Assembly (NCBI RefSeq): GCF_002742645.2
Contig: NZ_CP033875.1
Coordinates: 3,946,001-4,010,000 of the forward strand
Length of the DNA: 64,000 nt
Source: Caulobacter sp. FWC26
GTDB taxonomy: Bacteria; Pseudomonadota; Alphaproteobacteria; Caulobacterales; Caulobacteraceae
Direction: 5' to 3'
The notes beneath the pieces were generated by a model. The model was not told the origin of the DNA, searched no databases, and saw only the letters and a program-made list of their open reading frames with translations. The position numbers and the translations under genes were made by a program. Shown here piece after piece: positions 60,109-64,000 of this stretch (its first letter is position 1; each line of letters begins with the position of its first letter).

Positions 60109-60894
60109 TTAAAACCCTATCGCCATCCGCAACGGATTGGCCGGATCGGCCAACAGCTTCACGGCCATGGCGCATGAGATCACCACCAGCAGCGGCCGGA
60201 TCAGCTTGGGGCCAAAGCGCATGGCCAGCCGCGAGCCGACCTGCGCTCCGAGGAACGCCCCTGCGGCCATGGCGAGGCCCACGGGCCAAACGACCGCGCC
60301 CTTCAGCGTGAAGAGGATCAGACTGCCCAGATTGCTGGCGGCGTTGGCGAGCTTCGTATGGGCGGTGGCCTTCAACGCGCCGTAGCCCAGTAGGGTAACG
60401 ATGGCGACCATGTAGAAGGCGCCCGCCCCCGGACCGAAGATACCGTCATAGAAGCCGACCAGGGGCGCGATGAAGCAAGCGAAGGGGATGAGCGCCATGC
60501 GCGGCGTCACGTCCTCGCCCTTGATGGCGCGGGAGAAGCCGAAATACAGCGCGATGGCGATCAGCAGCAGCGGCACGACCGCACGCAGCAGCTCCGGCGA
60601 TAGCAGGCTGGCGCATAGCGCGCCGCAGAGGCCGGCGAGCGCCGCCGCGCCCGCCACCGGCAGGGCGGTCTTCCAGTCGATCAGGCCGCGCCGCGCGAAG
60701 GCGCTGGTCGAGGAGATGGCGCTGACCGCCCCTTGCAGCTTGTTGGTGCCAAGGGCCTGCACCGGCGACAGACCGGCCAGCAGCAGGGCCGGCAAGGTGA
60801 TCAATCCGCCGCCGCCTGCGATGGCGTCGAGCGCGCCGGCCAGGGCGGCGACCACGAAAAGGCTGGCCAGGACGTCGAGATGCAAAGGGCCCAT
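60109..60894 (-). CDS. TauE/SafE family membrane transporter
   Basis: 261 residues with about eight membrane helices and the family signatures GALDAIAGGGGLITLPALL at the first helix and GFYDGIFGPGAGAFYMVAIV in the second half, showing the internal two-fold repeat. Such proteins move sulfite or organosulfonates. The substrate here is unknown. It converges on smc across a repeat element. Confidence 0.88.
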   Translation of the reverse strand: MGPLHLDVLASLFVVAALAGALDAIAGGGGLITLPALLLAGLSPVQALGTNKLQGAVSAISSTSAFARRGLIDWKTALPVAGAAALAGLCGALCASLLSPELLRAVVPLLLIAIALYFGFSRAIKGEDVTPRMALIPFACFIAPLVGFYDGIFGPGAGAFYMVAIVTLLGYGALKATAHTKLANAASNLGSLILFTLKGAVVWPVGLAMAAGAFLGAQVGSRLAMRFGPKLIRPLLVVISCAMAVKLLADPANPLRMAIGF

Positions 60895-60931
60895 GGGCGC
60901 CTCATGATCCCGTTCTGACGAAGAGGCAAAG

Positions 60932-60954
60932 AAAAAGGGGCCCCCGAGGACCCC
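60932..60954 (-). terminator. Intrinsic terminator of the DUF6481 gene
   Basis: On the minus strand GGGGTCC pairs with GGGCCCC (one G-U) around a 4-nt loop and continues into TTTTT. It lies 10 bp after the DUF6481 stop. Confidence 0.82.
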
Positions 60955-60963
60955 TTATCGTCT

Positions 60964-61353
60964 TTAGCCCAGCAGGCTGGCCCACTGGTGGGCGCGGGAG
61001 GCCTTGCTGTTGGCCGGTTTGCCCAGGGCGCGCAGCTCGTCACGCTCCTTGGCCTTCTCTTCCTTGCGCATGCGCATTTCAGCGGCTTCGAGCGCCTTGC
61101 GCTCCTTACGCTCGGCGCGCTTGGCGGCCATCTGCTCTTCCTGGCGCGCCAGGGCTTCCAGGCGGGCCTTTTCCTTGGCTTCGGCGCGGGCGGCGCGGAC
61201 GGCCTCGAGTTCGGCGGCGCGGAGCTCCTCGCGCTTGTCGAAATCGGGATCCTGGACCGTCGGCTTGGCCTTGAACTTGGCCAACATGGCCTTTTTGGCT
61301 TCCTGCTGGGCAGAAATACGATCGGCGAATCCGGTGTTCTTCAGGTGCGACAT
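60964..61353 (-). CDS. DUF6481 highly charged helical protein
   Basis: 129 residues, almost all Ala, Glu, Lys and Arg, predicted as one long helix or coiled coil (LRAAELEAVRAARAEAKEKARLEAL). The start MSHLKNTGFADRISAQQEAKK and the end KASRAHQWASLLG are the more specific parts and fit the alphaproteobacterial DUF6481 family. The function is not known; such proteins may bind nucleic acid. It has its own terminator and a leader of at least 60 bp. Confidence 0.75.
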   Translation of the reverse strand: MSHLKNTGFADRISAQQEAKKAMLAKFKAKPTVQDPDFDKREELRAAELEAVRAARAEAKEKARLEALARQEEQMAAKRAERKERKALEAAEMRMRKEEKAKERDELRALGKPANSKASRAHQWASLLG

Positions 61354-61773
61354 GAATCTTCGTGTTGTTTGGAGGCGGCGGCTCTTAAGCCCAGATTGAC
61401 GAAAAAATCAATGCGTCATCGGGCTCCGACGCCCCTTGCCTAGAGGGGGCGAAGCATAAAGAGCACAGGTTACATAGGGCCCGCGTGTGACAGTTGGTAG
61501 GGTCACGCCCGGAAATGATCGAAACGCCCTCTCGCAAAGCCGGTTCAAAGGCGGGCTTGCGGGAACAGGGCGACCCCGGAGCCCGTGATCCGGGGATGGT
61601 TTTGCCCGCCCGCCGGCGAGATCTCGAAATCCTTAAGTATTTCGGTCACTTGCCGGAAAAATAGCTCACCTTGACGCACTGCGGCGAGGTCTATAGGTTC
61701 CGCGCCGATCAAGCCGGCCGGAAAAGCGCCTTGTTTTGGCGCGTCCTCGGCGCTTTCGGACCTGCCGCTTCCC
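61354..61773. other. Gene-free region between DUF6481 and atpI
   Basis: No credible gene is visible in this 420-bp divergent intergenic region. It holds the promoter and 5' leaders of two genes, a CCCCGGA/TCCGGGG hairpin (61574-61580 with 61589-61595) and a CGAAAT/ATTTCG inverted repeat (61625-61644) described with the atp promoter. Confidence 0.7.
61625..61694 (+). promoter_or_regulatory. atp operon promoter with upstream inverted repeat
   Basis: TTGACG (61671-61676), 12 bases, then GTCTAT (61689-61694) fits the Caulobacter housekeeping promoter pattern TTGACG-N10-14-GCTANA. Thirty bases upstream CGAAAT (61625-61630) and ATTTCG (61639-61644) form a perfect 6+6 inverted repeat that could be an operator. 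About 80 bp of leader separate it from atpI. Confidence 0.62.
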
Positions 61774-62154
61774 ATGCCCAAGGCCGACGAACCGAACGAA
61801 AAGGCTCTTGAAGGCCTCGACGCTCGGCTCGCCGCATTTGAGGCGAGGAAGGCGGCGGAAAAGCCGTCCAAGGCGGCGTCCGAACGGGCCACGCAGGACG
61901 GTTACCGTCTGCTGGCGGATTTGATCGGGGGCGTACTGGTGGGGGCCGGCTTTGGCTGGCTGCTCGACCGCTACGTCCACACGAGCCCCTGGGGCATGGT
62001 CGGCGGACTGCTGATCGGCCTGGGACTCGCGATTTTCTCCATCGTCCGCAAGGCGATGAAACTGAGCGCGCAGGCGTCGGCGCCGTCCCCGCAAGGGAAC
62101 GCCGACGGAGACACGGGAGGCGGGTCTACCGCCCCCAAGCAGAAGAGAGACTAG
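61774..62154 (+). CDS. atpI: F0F1 ATP synthase accessory protein AtpI
   Basis: 126 residues. Soluble N-terminus (RLAAFEARKAAEKPSK) then two membrane helices (LADLIGGVLVGAGFGWLLDRY and WGMVGGLLIGLGLAIFSIV) of the AtpZ/AtpI type, which is thought to help assemble the c-ring. The C-terminus is polar. It precedes atpB by 5 bp. Confidence 0.88.
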   Translation: MPKADEPNEKALEGLDARLAAFEARKAAEKPSKAASERATQDGYRLLADLIGGVLVGAGFGWLLDRYVHTSPWGMVGGLLIGLGLAIFSIVRKAMKLSAQASAPSPQGNADGDTGGGSTAPKQKRD

Positions 62155-62159
62155 GGCCG

Positions 62160-62921
62160 ATGGCCGATCCGATGCACCAGTTCCAGATCCAGAAGATCGT
62201 GGAACTGCCCACCGTGACCGTTCCTGGCCTCGGCGCCATCGACCTGTCGATCACGAACTCCGTGGCCGCCATGATGTCGGCCGCCCTGCTGATCATCGGC
62301 TTCTACGCCCTGTCGGCGAAGAAGGCCGTGGTTCCGGGCCGCCTGCAGGCGGTGGGCGAGATGCTCTACGGACTGGTCGACGGTCTGGCCGAGTCGATCA
62401 TCGGCCACGACGGCAAGAAGTTCCTGCCCTTCATCTTCACGCTGTTCGCGTTCGTGCTGTTCATGAACGTCCAAGGCATGTTCCTGGTGTTCACCGCCAC
62501 CTCGCAGCTGGCCGTAACCCTGACGCTGGGCCTGATGGTCATCCTGACCGTGGTCGCCGTCGGCTTCGCCAAGAACGGCGTCAAGTTCTTCAAGCTGTTC
62601 GCCCCGTCGGGCGTGCCGTGGCCGCTGTATTTCCTGCTCGTGCCTATCGAAATCCTGTCGTTCCTGATCCGTCCGATCACGCTGGGTCTTCGTCTGTTCG
62701 GCAACATGCTCGGCGGCCACGTCGTGCTGAAGATCTTCGCCGGTTTCGTGATCGCCCTGGGCGGTCTCGGCGTGCTGGGCTGGGCCGGTGCGGCCCTGGC
62801 CCTGACCTCGGTCGTCGCCTTGACGGCCCTCGAGTTCATGGTGGCCTTCCTGCAGGCCTTCGTGTTCGCGGTGCTTGCCTGCGTCTACATCAACGACGTC
62901 GTGCACCTCGACAGCCACTGA
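62160..62921 (+). CDS. atpB: ATP synthase F0 subunit a
   Basis: 253 residues. The essential Arg lies in ITLGLRLFGNMLGGHVVL, and FVAFLQAFVFAVLACVYIND, shortened to its key piece FVFAVLACVYI, closes the protein. Five or six helices form the proton half-channels next to the c-ring. It is second in the F0 operon. Confidence 0.95.
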   Translation: MADPMHQFQIQKIVELPTVTVPGLGAIDLSITNSVAAMMSAALLIIGFYALSAKKAVVPGRLQAVGEMLYGLVDGLAESIIGHDGKKFLPFIFTLFAFVLFMNVQGMFLVFTATSQLAVTLTLGLMVILTVVAVGFAKNGVKFFKLFAPSGVPWPLYFLLVPIEILSFLIRPITLGLRLFGNMLGGHVVLKIFAGFVIALGGLGVLGWAGAALALTSVVALTALEFMVAFLQAFVFAVLACVYINDVVHLDSH

Positions 62922-62970
62922 TCAACCTTTAGTCTTTCAACCTACATACCCTTCCTAAGGAGTCTCAATC

Positions 62971-63195
62971 ATGGACGCTGCTGCTGCTAAGTACATCGGC
63001 GCTGGTCTGGCGATGCTCGGCATGATCGGCGCGGGCGTTGGCCTGGGCGTGATGTTCGGCAACTACTTCCAAGGCGCTCTGCGTAACCCGACCGCCGCCG
63101 CTCAAGAGCGCCCGATGCTGTTCCTGGGCATGGCTCTGACGGAAGCCCTGGGCATCTTCGCCCTGGTTATCGCCTTCCTGATCCTGTTCTCGTAA
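62971..63195 (+). CDS. atpE: ATP synthase F0 subunit c
   Basis: 74 residues forming a helical hairpin: AKYIGAGLAMLGMIGAGVGLG, then the polar loop RNPTAA and MALTEALGIFALVIAFLILF with the proton-carrying Glu in the second helix. AAGGAG precedes the ATG. Two stem-loops follow the stop. Confidence 0.96.
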   Translation: MDAAAAKYIGAGLAMLGMIGAGVGLGVMFGNYFQGALRNPTAAAQERPMLFLGMALTEALGIFALVIAFLILFS

Positions 63196-63204
63196 TCCGA
63201 TCCC

Positions 63205-63292
63205 TGGAGCGCGGCGCTTCATCGGAAGCGACGCGCTCCATGCTTTTGTTTTCTCGCGCTTCCTGGAGCGGGCCGGAACACGGTCCGCTCCA
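63205..63292 (+). terminator. Tandem hairpins between atpE and atpF'
   Basis: TGGAGCGCG (63205-63213) pairs with CGCGCTCCA (63232-63240), with an inner GCGCTTC/GAAGCG extension, and is followed by the T-rich TGCTTTTGTTTTCT. A second stem TGGAGCGG (63264-63271) pairs with CCGCTCCA (63285-63292). The first looks like a partial terminator or processing site, giving more atpE than downstream mRNA. Confidence 0.65.
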
Positions 63293-63321
63293 AGCGCACT
63301 AGCTGAGAGGCGCCCTCGCCC

Positions 63322-63858
63322 ATGGCGACGGAAAATCACGGCACGACCGAGACGACGGAAGCCCCCCAGAAGCACGAAAGCGGCGGCCTTCCGCAGCTGC
63401 AGTTCGAGCACTGGGGTGGTCAGATCGTCTGGCTGCTCATCATCTTCGCCGTTCTTTACGCGGTGCTGTCGAAGGGCCTGCTGCCCCGGGTCAGCGGCGC
63501 GATCGAAGAGCGCGGCGCCAAGATCGCCGGCGACATCGCCGACGCCCGTCGCATGAAGGACGAGGCCGAGGCCCAGGCCCGCGCTGCGGCGGCGGAAGTC
63601 GCCGAGGCTCGCGCCAAGGCCCAGAAGACCGCTGCGGACGCCAAGGCCAAGGCTTCGGCCGAAGCCGCCGAGCGTCAGGCCAAGGAAGAGGCCGTCCTGG
63701 CCGAGAAGCTGGCTGCGGCCGAGGCTTCGATCCAGACCGCTCGCGACCAGGCCATGAGCCAAGTCCGCGTGGTGGCCGAAGAGACGGCCGGCGCGATCGT
63801 CGAGAAGCTGACGGGCAAGGCGGCTACGGCCGCCGAGCTGAAGTCGGCTCTGGCCTAA
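63322..63858 (+). CDS. atpF': ATP synthase F0 subunit b'
   Basis: 178 residues. A polar N-terminus, one membrane helix ([21 protein letters not shown]) and a long Ala/Glu/Lys coiled coil ([20 protein letters not shown]...) as in the b/b' stalk of alphaproteobacteria. Its heterodimer partner b is the next gene. AGGCG-containing leader precedes the ATG. Confidence 0.92.
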   Translation: MATENHGTTETTEAPQKHESGGLPQLQFEHWGGQIVWLLIIFAVLYAVLSKGLLPRVSGAIEERGAKIAGDIADARRMKDEAEAQARAAAAEVAEARAKAQKTAADAKAKASAEAAERQAKEEAVLAEKLAAAEASIQTARDQAMSQVRVVAEETAGAIVEKLTGKAATAAELKSALA

Positions 63859-63868
63859 GGAGCGAACG

Positions 63869-64000
63869 ATGGAACACGAATCCCTGTTCAGCTTCTCGAA
63901 CCCGGAGTTCTGGGTTCTGGCCGCCCTGGTGATCTTCTTCGGCCTGCTGGTCGTTCTGAAGGTGCTGCCGGGCGCTCTGTTCGGCGCTCTGGACGGCTAT
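63869..64000 (+). CDS. atpF: ATP synthase F0 subunit b (truncated by window edge)
   Basis: The first 44 codons are visible: [15 protein letters not shown] and the membrane helix [20 protein letters not shown], the standard N-terminus of subunit b. It begins 10 bp after atpF'. The cytoplasmic coiled coil is beyond the window. AAGGAG lies just upstream of the ATG. Confidence 0.9.
   Translation, partial: MEHESLFSFSNPEFWVLAALVIFFGLLVVLKVLPGALFGALDGY

Overview
The window is a 64 kb piece of a GC-rich alphaproteobacterial chromosome and reads as Caulobacter (C. vibrioides/crescentus or a close relative). The strongest evidence is a full-length CcrM-type GANTC methyltransferase gene whose upstream region carries a CtrA-like box (TTAA-N7-CTAAC) and GANTC sites. 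The rnhB-ccrM-...-mutY-DUF721-dsbA-dsbA-smc-...-atp neighbourhood, a TTGACG-N12-GTCTAT type promoter before atpI, and several families of palindromic intergenic repeats fit the same assignment. Both ends cut a gene: a glycosyltransferase on the left and ATP synthase subunit b on the right. No rRNA, tRNA, CRISPR array, prophage or transposase was seen.

Layout. 0-10 kb: glycosyltransferase tail, polysaccharide-deacetylase-like protein, a 41-aa secreted or membrane peptide, SelO, a TonB-dependent receptor with a double-hairpin terminator, a membrane-anchored M28 peptidase and a feruloyl-CoA synthase. 10-17 kb: an accessory-looking stretch with a zinc-ribbon mini-protein, a methyltransferase with a regulatory domain, a 420-nt gene-free block of densely nested hairpins (candidate structured RNA), a DUF559 nuclease between two identical 60-bp repeats, and an AT-rich DUF2971 gene. 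Then come an aldehyde dehydrogenase and a Nudix hydrolase. 17-29 kb: a folate cluster (small membrane peptide, pteridine-reductase-like SDR, folB, membrane protein), fasciclin, DUF4870 pair, TPR protein, dihaem cytochrome, the DUF1285-nudL-cca-amidotransferase operon, GNAT, an MFS exporter and an ECF42-type sigma factor with its DGPF partner.

29-45 kb: a second feruloyl-CoA-synthase-like ligase and a lysoplasmalogenase that converge inside a 32-bp perfect inverted repeat. These are followed by a TPP enzyme, a secreted cysteine-module protein, an MBL hydrolase, a MarR-enoyl-CoA hydratase-SDR-membrane protein-SDR cluster, TfoX and GNAT genes whose start codons overlap divergently, dihydroorotase, a secreted protein and a GT9 glycosyltransferase. 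45-64 kb: YgfZ, alpha/beta hydrolases, a secreted duplicated-module peptide, tag, MFS, GH16, rnhB, ccrM, a two-gene orphan unit, mutY, DUF721, two DsbA-like proteins, smc, a TauE exporter, DUF6481 and the F0 operon atpI-atpB-atpE-atpF'-atpF.

Most genes are ordinary Caulobacter housekeeping or accessory genes, often closely packed with 4-bp overlaps. The least explained parts are the structured block at about 12.41-12.83 kb, the repeat elements that supply the 3' ends of several genes, the AT-rich DUF2971 gene and the orphan pair beside ccrM. All assignments rest on reading motifs by eye; no database search or folding calculation was run.
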